A DNA stretch of 64,000 bases from Astropecten irregularis (lineage: Eukaryota > Echinodermata > Asteroidea > Paxillosida > Astropectinidae), in NCBI GenBank assembly GCA_963971285.1, contig OZ020263.1:3224001-3288000 (forward strand). Reading direction: 5' to 3'. Numbering within the stretch: the first letter of the stretch is position 1; each line of letters starts with the position of its first letter. Positions 36,257 to 48,950 of the stretch are shown in pieces. The position numbers and the translations under genes were made by a program. A model generated the notes under the pieces. That model had not been told where the DNA came from. It did not search any database and saw nothing but the letters and a program-made list of their open reading frames with translations.

Positions 36257-36777
36257 AAGCACCACCAGCAATCCATCATTTCTCCTCGTATCTAACAGAC
36301 TCTCTCCCTCTTCCCTCGCTCAATCTTCCTGGCTGCATCGCTAAGTGGCTGTCTGATCTTTATCCTGTATCTGATTTTAGTTTTAGTGCATGATGGTCAT
36401 CTTCTCCTCTGTCAAGCCATTTTGGGATTGTGTATTTAAACGGATAATTGTGGCTGGTAAATGCTGCTTGAACGAAGGCAGGTTTCTCACTTGGGCCCGC
36501 GGTGAAGAGTTTTTACGTTTTTTCTGGTTCAATTTGGACGTTGATGAGATACTTTGTATCTTTTCCGGTGATTCGTAAACATTTTATCCTACTTGTAACC
36601 GGATAGCCATTTACGGTGATTACTAGCTGATCGTTATGCATCATGTATACCGTCTTTATCATTCATGTTGCCGTCACCATTACCCAATTACCGCAATGAC
36701 AAGTATGATCATCATCTACATAACTGTAGTGACTCTCACAGTCATAAACGTCACTATAAAGGATCATTGCATCATAC
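36257..36777. other. No gene seen
   Basis: Follows the candidate exon and could be its 3' UTR. AT-rich, no repeat family. Confidence 0.45.
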
Positions 36778-36915
36778 AGCAAGTTCGATCAGCGACTATC
36801 TGTAAACTACTGGTCGATTTCGCCTGGTAACCTGTACACTAAATTTTCACGGGTACCAGGCACAATCGACCAGCGGTTGACAGATCGGACTGTCTTCTGC
36901 CTGATCGAACTTGCT
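36778..36915. mobile_element. 138-bp fold-back element, AGCAAGTTCGATCAG ends
   Basis: A perfect 15-bp terminal inverted repeat AGCAAGTTCGATCAG, then further imperfect pairing inwards (actggtcgatttcgcctgg with ccaggcacaatcgaccag). Single copy here. Confidence 0.82.
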
Positions 36916-36964
36916 TCCTATTATCACTATCATTACCCGTTATATTTATAATATTCATCCGTAT

Positions 36965-37440
36965 ATATCTTTGTTTTGTCTTCGTCTTTGTCTTCGTGCT
37001 TCGTCTTCATCTTCGTGTCCGTCTTTATCTTTGTGTTCGTCTTCGTCTTCGTGTTCGTGTTTGTGTTCGTCTTCGTGTTCGCCTTTGGGTTCGTGTTCGT
37101 TTTGATGTTCTTATATCTTCATGCACGTCTTCATGTTCGTGTTCGTGTTCGTCTTTGTTTTCGCGTTCGTGTTTGTGTTTGTCTGTGTCTTCGTGTTCGT
37201 CTTCGGGTTCAAGTCTTTGGTTCGTGTTCGTGTTGATGTTCTTATATTTTCGTGCTCGTGTTTGTACTTCGTGTTCGTCTAATTTGTGTTCGTGTCCGTG
37301 TTCGTCTTCATCTTCGTGTTCGTCTTCGTGTTCGTCTTTGGGTTCGTGTTCGTTTTGATGTTCTTATATCTTCGTCTATATGTTCGTGTTCGTGTTGTTG
37401 TTTTTTTTGCTCGAATCGTGTTCGTGCTCGTTTTCGTCTT
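36965..37440. repeat. Degenerate TTCGTG/TTCGTC hexanucleotide repeat
   Basis: A 470-base pyrimidine-biased array of ttcgtg, ttcgtc, tttgtg and related words with a few longer repeated segments (ttcgttttgatgttcttata appears more than once). It generates long Val/Phe, Ser/Cys and Arg/Val frames that are artefacts. Confidence 0.9.
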
Positions 37441-40335
37441 CGTACGTCTTGGTCTTGGTCTTCATCCTCATCATCACCTTCATCTTCCCAATCATTCTCT
37501 TTATCTTCACCTCCTTTTTCACCTTCATTTTCATCTCCATATTTCACCCTCACTCCCTCAACACCACCCCTACCCTCTCGTCCTCAGCCTCACCATAATC
37601 GCAACATCACCCATCATCATTAACATCATCGGCACCATTCTCCCACCTCTTTTTGTTTTTGTTGTCCATCTACTCCATTAATAAACCTGCTCTTATTTTT
37701 CTCTCCCCTCGATACCCAGTCGGAGTTCAGACATTCTTAAATTTCACACACCACACTTTTCTGATAGTCTGCCTTAATTGAATGCAGAAGATGCTTGGAT
37801 TGCCCAATTAAAACAATATCCAGAAGCGAGCTAGGGAGATGGAGAGGGGGAGAGGAGGGAGGTTGGAGAGACCTGCCCGTACCTTTCCGCTACTCATTTC
37901 CTATAAACCCCCTCGCTTCCAACCGGTTATTATTCATCTATTCCCATGTTATGGCGCTTAATATTCCCTAGCTTCTTGGCAGTAGCTCCCGACGAACCCA
38001 TCTCCAATCACCAATCCCAAGTCTCCATCGTTGCCTTGGAGATGGCAATGGCTCTAAAAAAAACATCAAGAGATAGAGGTTGGGGGTTGGTGAAAGGCAG
38101 AAGACACCCGCATCAAAGTCGACTGTTCTTCCCCGGAACGGAAGTCAGCTCACATCCTCCCTGAGCTATGTTAGATACTCCTCTTAGAAACAATTCCTCG
38201 CCGTTGTTGTTGTTCTTACCTTTTTTTTGTATTACCCTCTCTCTCTATATATAAACCGCCTTCTTTCGCACTCCTTTCGTCCCCTCTCGCTACGATCCGT
38301 GTCGCCAACGAGATCATCACTCACTCCACGCGGGCGAAACACTATCCGAGCGCACGCCACTTAATTCCCGCTAATAAGTTATTATCCTAATGGAAGATGC
38401 CAAATACGGTACTAGTCGCAACAGAGCGTGATAGGGGCACTTCGGGTTCCTGCGGGGCCTCGGTGGGTTTGTTGCCACACGGGTATACCGTCTCTTTATC
38501 TCCCTCGCCCCGCGCGCAACCCGGCGCACGATCGCTCTTGCGGCGACGTTAGCGAACGGAAATCGCATCAAGTATCCACGACATTAAAATCTAAACTTAC
38601 AAATTAAACACACTTCTACCCGTTCCGCCCCGACGCGATGTGTGTATGTGTGTTTTTTTCTCTCAACTCTCCCCCTCCCCCCACTCTCCCCCTCCCCACC
38701 ATCCCCCATTTTTCTTCTTCTTCACCAACTCACTCAGCCTGTGCCGAGCCGATTTGAAGCGAGGACCCACCAAATAGTAGTTTAGCCTAATTCCATTATC
38801 ACTGCATTTAACTCAATCTGCCGTGTTGACTCTGGAACCGTCACATTTTATGGAGTGTCCCATCACTGGATCAAATTAAACGCATTTTAGAGCAATCACT
38901 CTTTGTGCATGACTGGTATTGTTGACGGCACGCACCGACTGTCAGAAAAAAAGAAGAAGAAGGAAAAAAAAAAAAAAAGGAAACAGAAAATGTATATGTC
39001 AATTTTCGGTCCTGGCTATTTCACCCAGCCATTTTCATTTGTTCATGTCCCACGTCACGGCCCTATTATAAATAGATTGACAGTAGAGGACGTATATTTA
39101 CGACAAAGAAAGACAGTTTTGTTGAAATACTGTACCCTCTTAACAAATTGTCACATAAGTCACGTTTATCCTGAAAAAGGGTATTTTGTAGACTTGCTTT
39201 ATAAAAAAAAGGTTCGTCTAAAATGATCGCAAAATGTTCTATGATTTAAGAGTTCTTATGTAAAGGTTGGCTTATAGGTTCAACCGTCGTGGTTTTTTTT
39301 ATTATTGTCAATTTTGTATTTTCATGTTACTTGATTATCATACATGGTTAGAAAAACAAAGATGTGCTTTAATCGTTACGTAATTACACGTCATTATAAT
39401 TATTTAACAGTGGATTAATTTTGCCATTGTCCTCGATTTAATCAATTTCAGACAATGGTGTATGACTCAAAGATCTCTGCCCGTCTTAAAAACAAAAATA
39501 AATAAAAAATTTCATGTAATCCAGACGGAGAATTTTCAAGTGTGAAATCTAAGGCCCAGGTAAATTGCCATCACAAGTTGCCCAAAGCTGTCGTGACTTT
39601 ACCGGCATGGAGTGCATAAACAAAACCTTCGCAGCAGCGTGAATCAAGTAGCCATGTACGCGGGTAGAGTGGGCTTCGTCTACGGTATGACTTTCAAGTG
39701 ATGGCGCGGTCAATCCCCGACCAGCCAGCCTTATACTACTACTCCCTCCTTCCCCCGTGTGTGAGCCCGCGGATGCCTCACTCGAGCACCCGACTATACG
39801 CCTCTATGCAATCTAATTCCTTAATCTTGCCGGAGAGTATACGGCAGCCCCACTCGAGAGCCTGTCACAACAATCCCGACTTAAAAGGGAGACGGTTCGT
39901 CTGGTAACCCGACTCTCTGATTCCACAGCTACATAATAAGCGAGATAGGCCTAATAATTGTGGCATGCACCTTCGTGCGGTATAGAATTACAACAATGTC
40001 TTAACCTATACTGGTTAATATAATACACATCCCTTAATAGAGAATATTCATTATAATGCGTGATGAGTAATTGTGTCAATGTAAGGTGGACTAAGATTAA
40101 TAATCATCATCATCTATCAACACCGAATCTGATTTTTCATATGCATGGTTTCCAACTCATAAATATTATAATCGTTTAATTTTATGATGATATGATTACA
40201 TGTTTTTGCCTGCAGCAACTTACGAATGGTATTTAACCAATCATTCTGTGTAGCATTGCTTATGTTTATCTAATTCCTTCTTGATAGTGGAAATTTAGCC
40301 TTTTAATAATAATATAAAAAACCTCAATCTTGAAA
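37441..40335. other. Unique sequence with a CpG-rich island, no gene seen
   Basis: CT-rich at 37450-37720. CpG-rich at about 38260-38640, with a TATA-like element before it. A/G-rich tract at 38942-38992. The rest is AT-rich. No frame resembles a known protein. Confidence 0.55.
38246..38255 (+). promoter_or_regulatory. TATA-box-like TATATATAAA upstream of a CpG-rich block
   Basis: A pyrimidine-rich run ending ctctctatatataaaccgcc is followed by CpG-rich sequence to about 38560. The arrangement resembles a core promoter, but no transcript or coding start is evident. Confidence 0.18.
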
Positions 40336-40581
40336 TTAAACGCACAGTACAGGATTGGTAACATATCCAAACAGAGATGTGCACAGATTTACGTATAACT
40401 TTCGGGGCATGAAGACGTTGCTGCATGGTAGAAACATACCGTTAAAATATTTCCGCCTGAAATGTGTATTTATCCAGAAACTAGTAAAACAACGACCGAA
40501 AATCTTTTAAAAGATCAAAAATAAAAGAGAAAAGTCTTAAGAAATACTATGACTGCTTTTCACTGTTTCCTCAAAAAGTTA
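40336..40581 (-). mobile_element. TTAA MITE, reverse copy, truncated
   Basis: Has the reverse-orientation left part (aacatatccaaacagagatg, the gtagaaacataccgttaaaa block, the gatcaaaaataaaagagaaa block) but stops after ctcaaaaagt without the distal quarter. Confidence 0.65.
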
Positions 40582-41774
40582 ATGGGGTTGAATATCATTC
40601 TGCTATCATGCGACTAGTAAAATTGAAAACAAAAATAATAATAATGAGGTCTTTTGTTAATTATATCCACTTATTGCCTTTTATTTACGGCACTTTCAAT
40701 AAAAGCCACGGCTTCTGAAAGTGCCCCCATACTCTGTCTTTTAATTATCATAGGTTTTTTGCCTTTGTTTACGTTCTCTTATTTACTTTAACCTTTACAT
40801 ACCAGTTAATTGTGATTTCATATTACAGAGTTGGAAATAAATCTGCTATCGAATTGAAATTGAATTTATAGTTGCTTAATGTTCTCGCGTTATTTTTTCA
40901 ATCTGCGTCTTGTGTGGCGATTCCTACATGCCACTGTGTGGCTGCTGAAAGCTGACACCGTTAGCCTGGCACGATCGAGTCTTGAGTGAATGGAGCTTGG
41001 GATGCGTATTGCGTTAGTCTGAAGACACTGATCTGGGGCTCTTTGAATGCCGGCACAATGTGCCAGCGACAGGATGAAATACGAACAGAGATTAAGACGA
41101 CAACGATGCCGTCTTTGCTCTCCAATCTCCCCGTCTCTCTTTCTGTCGAAACACGCCAGGAAGTTCGTCGTGGTAATTAACCGTGAAAGCAAGAGAGAGA
41201 GGCACACTGTTTATATCCTCACAAAGTGATAACTCTCTCTCATCCTCCCTATACTCCCTCTTCTTGCATCTCTCGATCTCGCCAAGGATGCGTTGTCAGG
41301 GCAACGGCTCGAACGCCGCGCTGGCCGGAGACGGGCTTGCAACCGGATCGGATAATGAGACGCTCATCTTTTTGTGGCTGAGAACTCCTTGCGAAGCGGC
41401 CGCGGCTGACTGGCTTGTATTGAGGAGACAGAGTGTATCAATACGGGTTGCCTTCCGTTTCGTGTCCCTCTCCCGTCCTGTTACTCCGCGGCCCCGATGC
41501 CTGAAATGCTGTCACAGGCACGTACGCTATAGACACCGCTTGAGTTCTTAGGCTGGAGTTAAAGAATCGACTTGCTGTTGATATAGATCAAATGGCTAAT
41601 ATTATAATGTCAGAAGACAAGATCATAAAGGCGTCGCTTGCTTTTTTTCTGGGAGGAGGATTCGAACGAAAGAAGTGGGTATTGTATGGCGACAATGGGA
41701 GCATTGAAATGCAATTCCTTTGAGCGATGTCATTCTGGCAATTCGGTCAGAGACACAAGGAATGGTGATATTGG
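40582..41774. other. No gene seen; moderately GC-rich patch
   Basis: A GC-rich stretch at about 41280-41530 gives a 122-residue frame with no recognised domain. Confidence 0.5.
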
Positions 41775-42380
41775 GATTAACACTCTCCATTTGTTCGTTT
41801 AACGCTTTCCACTTGTTAATTTAACACCACTTTCGTCTTCATTTAACACTCTTCACTTGTTTATTTAACACTCTTCACTTGTAAATTTAACACTCTCCAC
41901 TTGTTCATTTAACACCATTTTCGTCTTCATTTAACACTCTTCACTTGTTCATTTAACACTCTTCACTTGTTCGTTTAACACCATTTTCGTCTTCATCTAA
42001 CACTCTTGACTTGTTTATTTAACACTTCACTTTTTTCATTTAACACTCCTCTCTTGTTCATTTAATACTATACACTTGTTCATTTAACACTCTTCACTCA
42101 TTCATTTAACACTCTTTACTTGTTCATTTAACACTCTTCACTTGTTCATTTAACACTCTTCACTTGTTCATTTAACACTCTTCACTTTTTCATTTAACAC
42201 TCCTCTCTTGTTCATTAAACACTAAACACTTGTTCATTTAACACTCTTTACTCATTCATTTAACACTCTTCACTTGTTCATTTAACACTCCTCTCTTGTC
42301 AATGTAACACTCTTCTCTTGTTCGTTTAAGACTCTTCACCAATTCATTTGACATTTGTGTTCAGCTCATTTTGATTTTCG
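41775..42380. repeat. 22-bp minisatellite (TTTAACACTCTTCACTTGTTCA)n-like
   Basis: The word tttaacactcttcacttgtt recurs at a 22-base step (for example 42121 and 42143) for about 600 bases, giving some 25-28 units. Decayed units continue to about 42600. It has no coding potential. Confidence 0.93.
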
Positions 42381-42600
42381 TCATGCGCCTGCCTCAGTTG
42401 ACACGTTTAACTTGCTCAGTTAACACTCTCAATTACTTTAGTAGACACTTCACGTGATCAGGTGGCAGTCTTTACTCTTCACTAGAGTCGTGCACACTTA
42501 GCTCTCAAGCTGTTCACTTGACACTCCAGTATTTAATTGACACTCTCTACTTCTTCAATGTTCACATTTACCCTATTTGACAAGATTCTTTTTTTTTGAC

Positions 42601-43771
42601 ACTCTTTAGTATTACACTTTTTGAAAAATTGATTATCGTTTTACTTCGTGCTTGGAAAAACCCATGACGTACGTCGAAGCTAGGAGATAGCAGGGATGTG
42701 TAAACTGCACGTGCAGATGACATAGATCAAGTCAGTGTATTGTTTCTTTCCCATTCGTTCCCATGATCGTTTTAGCGGTTAACAGTCGACATTGACACTG
42801 GCTTATCTTCGTCTGAGTGGTTTTCCATTCCCAGGGAAATAAAACAAAATGGACTAGACACTGACCTTAGGTGGGCTCCACCCCGTTATAAGGTCCCCCT
42901 AAAATCCTGCTCTTTCAGGGGGTACGGGGTACGGGGGTACGGGTCGCCGGCCGTGCCGTGCATGGTTTTCTCGGCGGCGATTGGAGCCATTGTCACGGCG
43001 AGACAGACGAGCCGTCCGGCCGGGTGGAAAGAAAGGGGGGGGGGAGAGAGAGAGAGAAAGATCCAGTGACGCGAAGTCGGACACTTCAGTTCTCGCCAAG
43101 CCACGCGGAATCAATCTCCATTGTGGCGAGAAATCACGGTGGTATGAGCCGTGAGTGCAACGGGGGGCAGGATCGGGGAGTCAGGCTGCAGCAAGCAAGC
43201 CCCCTTGCCTGCCCGCCCGGCGTCGCCTGTCGATCAGCGCGCGCACTCCTTTCCAAACGTGAGGGTGTACAATGTTGGTTTACTGACGACTGACGAAGAA
43301 GATATAAACGTGGGAAAACAAGAAACTATTATGGACCTTTTGTTGAATTTCCAGCAGGATCGTCGGCTTACGGGTAGACCTTTCCCATAATATACCCAAG
43401 CAGGTTGGCACCACGCTGGTATTTAACCTTCGATTCTAATACGAAAGAAAACAGTTATCATAATAAACAGAAAGATTGCAAGTTACCTAAATCTCTTCAT
43501 CTGTTAAATCTCTTCAATTTTGGGGCTGATTCACTCCAGAATGGCGACAGTGGTTTGATACGGGTACCCACCTGAACCATTTTGTTCACAAAAGAAAACT
43601 GGAAGAAAAATAAGTTGTGAATAGGCCTATAAGAGGGATAATTTGTCTGTAGAAATCCATGTAACATTTCCTGTGGTTAACAGTATATTTTGTACTTCAA
43701 AGAGACATGGTTGTAGTTTTTGTCCGTTTGTAGGTTAGAAAATTCATTGTGTTTTGGGGAAATCTGACATG
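42601..43771. other. GC-rich, CpG-containing island, no recognised gene
   Basis: From about 42880 to 43270 the sequence is strongly GC-rich, beginning with imperfect repeats of ggggtac. Open frames on both strands (up to 111 residues) overlap and none is recognisable. It could be a promoter or enhancer island. Confidence 0.5.
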
Positions 43772-44137
43772 TTAAAGGTACTATCATACTTTGGTTTTTG
43801 TCAGAGAAATACAGATTCATGGGCAAACATATCAAGCAGATACAGTAACAGTAATCTGTGAAAATTTCATTCCCATACGGTGCCCACTTTTTGAGAAAAC
43901 AGTGAAAAACTGCCACCGTATTTCTTAAGTCTTTTCTCTTTTATTTTCGATCTTTTAAAAGATCCAAAAGATTTTCGGTCGTTGTTTTACTAATTTCTGG
44001 ATAGGTACACCATTTAAGGCGGACAAAAACTTTCACGGTATGTTTCTACCACCACCATCTTCATACCCTGTAAGTCATACGTAAATCTTTGAACATTTCT
44101 GTTTTGGTTTCTTACCAAAGAATGATACTACCTTTAA
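43772..44137 (+). mobile_element. TTAA MITE, forward copy, full length
   Basis: TTAA at both boundaries with ends aaaggtactatcatacttt and ccaaagaatgatactacct. Contains all internal blocks including the gatcttttaaaagatcc hairpin. Confidence 0.82.
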
Positions 44138-44604
44138 AGAATTGCATTTCAGATATACGACAAAAAATCTTTTAATTTCATGCTGTTCCAGTTGATAGAG
44201 TTTGAGTTTAGACCAGGGCTATGCATACAGGGGCCTTTTTGGGGAGAAAATCCCATCCGGGTCTTCTCTATTTCTCGGTATGTTTGCATTTCCACGTCTA
44301 TAGGACCGCACTTGACGGAGTTCAGTTCTTGAAAGAGTGGGATCAGCCTTCTCATTTATTGGTTCAGATTTAGGTGTTGGTTCATGCAAACATTACCGTG
44401 CCACCAATTAAGACCACGGCAGCTATTTACGATTATGATCATGATTTCATCTTTGATAATGTCAAAGTCATCGATTACAATTAAAGCGCAACTCGCTAAA
44501 AATTATGCTCACTTTGAGTTGAGAAGGTTCCTCAACGTAAGGTAATGGTGATGTAATGGAGATATAACAGAGAGTGTGTACGCGCAGTGCGGTTTATTGG
44601 AAGA

Positions 44605-45229
44605 CCAGGGATCGATTTCAAGAAGCCCTACGATCGATCGTAACTAGAAATACGAAGGATAACCCATCGTATGCTACTTCTACGTGGGTTGCAATGTATC
44701 ATAAGTCCTACGATTGATAGTAAGTTACGATGGGTGCAGACCAGTAAAATAATTTCCCATATAGGCTCCCATGCAAAATGGCCAATTTCAAAAATATTAA
44801 AAATACTCAGAAGTTTCTCCGGCAATCGAGACATACAGCAAAATAAGCTTTAATCTTCAATTTTTCTTTTCTTTTCAATGTTCTACAAGGTAACCAATGA
44901 CCTTTTGAGAAAAATCCATCCAAAGAAAAATACCATGAAAACGGCCATGTTGACTGGTGCCAGACTTAAAGAAAAAGCACCCTTCTATTGCATGCCAAAG
45001 TAGAGCGATTTTGGGGCCTGATTTCACCCAAACAGCTTAAAACTGAAAGTCCAAACTCTGGTGACCGGGTTACATCCATTTCCTTTACTAGACTTCCCGT
45101 GTATAGGACTAAACAAATGTTTTTATTAAAAAGATGTCGAGGGTATGCAAAATATTAATGAGCTCCGCGGACTGATTTGAACCTATTTACTGGTATGCAC
45201 TCCGATGAGTTTGGTGAAATCGACCCCTG
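44605..45229 (+). mobile_element. GGGGTCGATTTCAC fold-back MITE split by an inserted element
   Basis: The left part (44605-44732) and right part (45203-45229) together make a normal family member. The left ends at gttacgatg and the right resumes cgatgagtttggtgaaatcg. Between them is 470 bases of foreign sequence with its own inverted ends. Confidence 0.82.
44733..45202. mobile_element. 470-bp transposon nested inside a MITE
   Basis: Inverted termini are TGCAGACCAGTAAA on the left and TTTACTGGTATGCA on the right (one mismatch). It is flanked by a CGATG direct repeat (44728-44732 and 45203-45207) that looks like a 5-bp target duplication. The interior is AT-rich and has no coding capacity. The family is not identified. 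Confidence 0.75.
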
Positions 45230-45938
45230 AAATAGCCGAAAACACGGTCCAATGCTTCGCCCATTAATAGCATCTCTGTGTTTGTACGATTATTGGAGCC
45301 GATTATGTTGTCAATATTTATTCAAGACACCTGTCCGTGGTTTTAAAAAGGCCTCCCTCTGCCTCGCCAAAATGCCACTATGTGCAATGTCCCTGAACCA
45401 ACATAAAAACCGAGGCTATTCATTCAGCCCAACCCGTGTTACAACAAAACCGGTTACACAACAAGTCATTCAATATACAAGCTAAATCCCCGAATGTGTG
45501 TGTATGTGTTTTTTTGTGTGGGGGAATTGTACATCATAATGGGATATGTCATTGTGGATTAATCACATCACTTTGTGAAGCTGTCTTCAAATCTTGCTTA
45601 ATAGTAATAACGATAAAACATGGTATAGGATACCGCGGCAGGTAATCCTGATGTCCAGTTGCATGCTGGGAGCAAAGGATTATTTCGTTGAATCAGTGAA
45701 AGTTGTGTGACATTCGGATCTCGTACCCATCTCTATGATATTTGAAACCTGTTAACACTAAGATTTTTCTTTTCGAAATTGGCAAAACTAATATTTATCT
45801 TTGACAAGGAAGGAAAAAATCAGAATCCTTTTTGAAAGTCATCGTTGAAAAGTCATAAACAACTCATCAAGCGCTTGGCAAATGTCCCTGACACTATTCA
45901 GTGGTATCATCAATCTGCTAAATGCTAGAAATCATTCC

Positions 45939-46080
45939 TGGGGTTGATTTCACCAAACTCATCGTATCTTACTATCAATCGTAGGACTTCTGATGCATTG
46001 CAGCCCCACGTAGGATACGATGGGTTATCCTTCGCAACTCGAGTTACGATCAATCGTAGGGCTTCGTGAAATCGACCCCT
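45939..46080 (-). mobile_element. GGGGTCGATTTCAC fold-back MITE, reverse copy
   Basis: Same family as 27801-27949 in opposite orientation, with ends gggttgatttcacc and gtgaaatcgacccc. The interior contains aactcgagttacgatc. Confidence 0.82.
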
Positions 46081-46659
46081 TAACACAAATGACACAAAGG
46101 AATCCTTCTGTGTATGTCTGTGATCTTCCGGTGAAGAGAAAGTCAAACTCAATCGGCTTAAACCCCTTCATCAAGCTTAGTTTGAACAGCTTCTGCCTTT
46201 ATCTAGTGTATGGAGAGATCACGGGGTCATCCTATACCTCTTCACCTTCAGACATTACACAGAGGCAACCAGAAGCGGTCAAGACAGAGAGAGTGAGCTA
46301 CTTGCATCAGAGAAGGTATAATAGGGTATACACAGAAAGCTAACTTGCTCAACATTTGTTTTTTGTTTTATCCGATAAGTCGCATTAGTGCCCCACTTTT
46401 GTGCTCTTGTTTGCGCTGGGCCCGCCAAAGTCCGGAGTTATAGGCAAAGACTCCGTTTGTTCACCTAATGGTGTTTGGACGCGAAGTCGGTACGAGAGTG
46501 AGATGGTGGTGAGGGGGGGGGGGAGGGGATAACAGTCCTGTTAGTGACGTATCGGTGGTGAATTTTTTAGCGAGCGCTGGTATTGACACTGTATTTTTGT
46601 ATACTACGGACATAAAGGTCGACATCTGTATAAACACAGAGCACTTTCACTGTGTCACA
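46081..46659. other. No gene seen
   Basis: Unique sequence with a G run near 46506. A 107-residue frame starting in the MITE and running to 46343 has no known domain. Confidence 0.5.
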
Positions 46660-46751
46660 TGATTAGTATCATACCTTGGTAGAATACCGAAACAGAAATC
46701 TTCACAGATTTACCTTTAACTTACAGGGTATAAAGATGGTAATGGTAGAAT
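46660..46751 (-). mobile_element. TTAA MITE remnant cut by a microsatellite-bearing element
   Basis: About 90 bases of the reverse-orientation start (agtatcataccttggtagaa through ataaagatggtaatggtaga), ending where the (GGCTCA)n array begins. This suggests a later insertion or recombination at this point. Confidence 0.6.
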
Positions 46752-47176
<425 letters not shown>

Positions 47177-48366
47177 CCCCAATAGGAAATCGATCTCAAC
47201 TATTAAACCCATTCACCAAGATGGCTCAGTATTTCTCAATCACGGACCCACCGATCATGAACACAATTATCCCCATCACATCAGCGTTCATTATACCAGA
47301 AAGCTTTCAATTTACCATTGACGTGAGAAAGTGAGCTTTCAAATAGAATGTGCGAGATGTCATAAATTGACGCTTTCGGATGAAAAGAACTGCAATATAT
47401 AGGTGCTTTGTACTTTATACTGTCTTTCATTGGCGCGAAAACCTTTCCGAGCTGAATTCTTTCTCCCAAATGCATTTAGCGGCTGCCTCACTCAATCCCC
47501 TCCCCTCTCTCTTTATCTTATTCTCCCTCCGTCTAGGTCTATAAAACCAGGAATCTCTTTTCAATAAATCGAGAGATGCATTATCCATCTCCCGTTGATG
47601 CAGGGCCGATGGAGACCCGGCTGCAGATCACCGCTTAGATGCCACCAAATGCACTTAAAACCTCTTCGGGATCCGCAACACGCAACCAACCCTCCCTGAT
47701 ATAATAATATAATACGCCACACAGCAGCGCCCCATCACATAATGCAAAAAGGCCATCAGTCTCCAAAAACAATCCATCGTTCCCACCACCTGAAACCCCT
47801 AAAACAAATCAACTTAATTTCCTCTTCCTCTTCTTCCTCCTCTCTATATACCCTCTGCTTTTTTATTTCTCTTCCTCCCTCCCCTCCTTGGCTTCTCCAA
47901 ACCCCGACCGTTCCAATTTTCTCTCCTGACATAGCTTTTCGTCTACCTACGATAGCAACTTGATTTGATAAACTACCCAGCAAGTCCGCCCTGAGAGCAT
48001 TATAAAATCGACAGGGTCCGGGGCAGAGGGACGAGGCGTTATAGCAACATGCAATTCTCGGAGTCTGATCTAATTGCATTTAACGCAACTTCTCGGCTCC
48101 GGACCAGCTGGGGTTGTTTGGCTTGCATTGCATATATCTGTACAGTGTGCCCTATAGCGAAAGGACAGAAAATACAAAAAGAATGAGAAGAAAGTATGAA
48201 GTCAAGCAGAAGAAAAACGCTGCTAAGCGTATTCCTGCGAACATTTTTGGTGGAGTTTTCTTCTAACCAATTCAGACCATTCGACCACTAGAATGTTGTA
48301 CAAATCGCACGAGTACAATATATCAAATACATCATTCATGATTATAACATTCAGCATATTTTTCAT
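47177..48366. other. No gene seen
   Basis: Unique sequence with CT-rich patches near 47500-47540 and 47820-47890 and a TATAAAA word at 47540. No coding signal. Confidence 0.5.
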
Positions 48367-48632
48367 TTAAAGGTAGTATCATACTTTGGGTTTTTATCAA
48401 AGAAATACAGATTCACGGGCACAAATATCAAGACAAATACAGTCACAGTCATCTGTGAAAATTTCAGTCCCATACGTTGCCCACTTTTTGAGAAAACAGT
48501 GAAAAACAGTCACAGTATTTTCTAAGTCTTTTCTCGTTTATGTTTGATCTTTTAAAAGATCAAAAAGATTTCCGTCGTTGTTTTACTTATTTCTTGATAA
48601 ATACACCATTTCAGGCGGAAACGTTTAAAAAA
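48367..48632 (+). mobile_element. TTAA MITE, forward copy, right end lost
   Basis: A perfect left end (TTAAAGGTAGTATCATACTT) followed by about 240 bases of family sequence to the ccatttcaggcggaaacg block, then unrelated sequence. Confidence 0.72.
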
Positions 48633-48745
48633 ATCAAGCTCAGAAATTGTAATCGAGAAATAATAATTTGATAAAAATACGAATTACAGAGAAAGCTTTA
48701 CATTTTGTTAACAGGAAGGTACTTTAAGGTACTCAGGTTATAGTG

Positions 48746-48950
48746 GGTTTTCGAAACGGAGGCTCATGCTCCAGCTCTGACATCCATTTGCTGAAAATGT
48801 ACGCTGTGGCTTTTCATTGAAGCTGAAACTCTGTTTTTCTTATTCAAACCAGAGAACCTACTTCCGAACCGAAGCCAAAAGTCTCTATTTTGATACCCAT
48901 TACTTTAGAATAGATTCACGAAACGGAGCCTGAGCCACCGTTTCGTAAAC
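48746..48950 (+). mobile_element. Fold-back element with hexanucleotide arms, copy 6
   Basis: Begins gttttcgaaacggaggctc and ends gagccaccgtttcgtaaac, with only one or two hexanucleotide units in each arm. The middle matches the other copies closely. Confidence 0.75.

Noticed and set aside
36976-37681. Overlapping 120-131 residue frames rich in Val/Phe, Arg/Val or Ser/Cys
   Set aside because: All derive from the TTCGTG/TTCGTC repeat.
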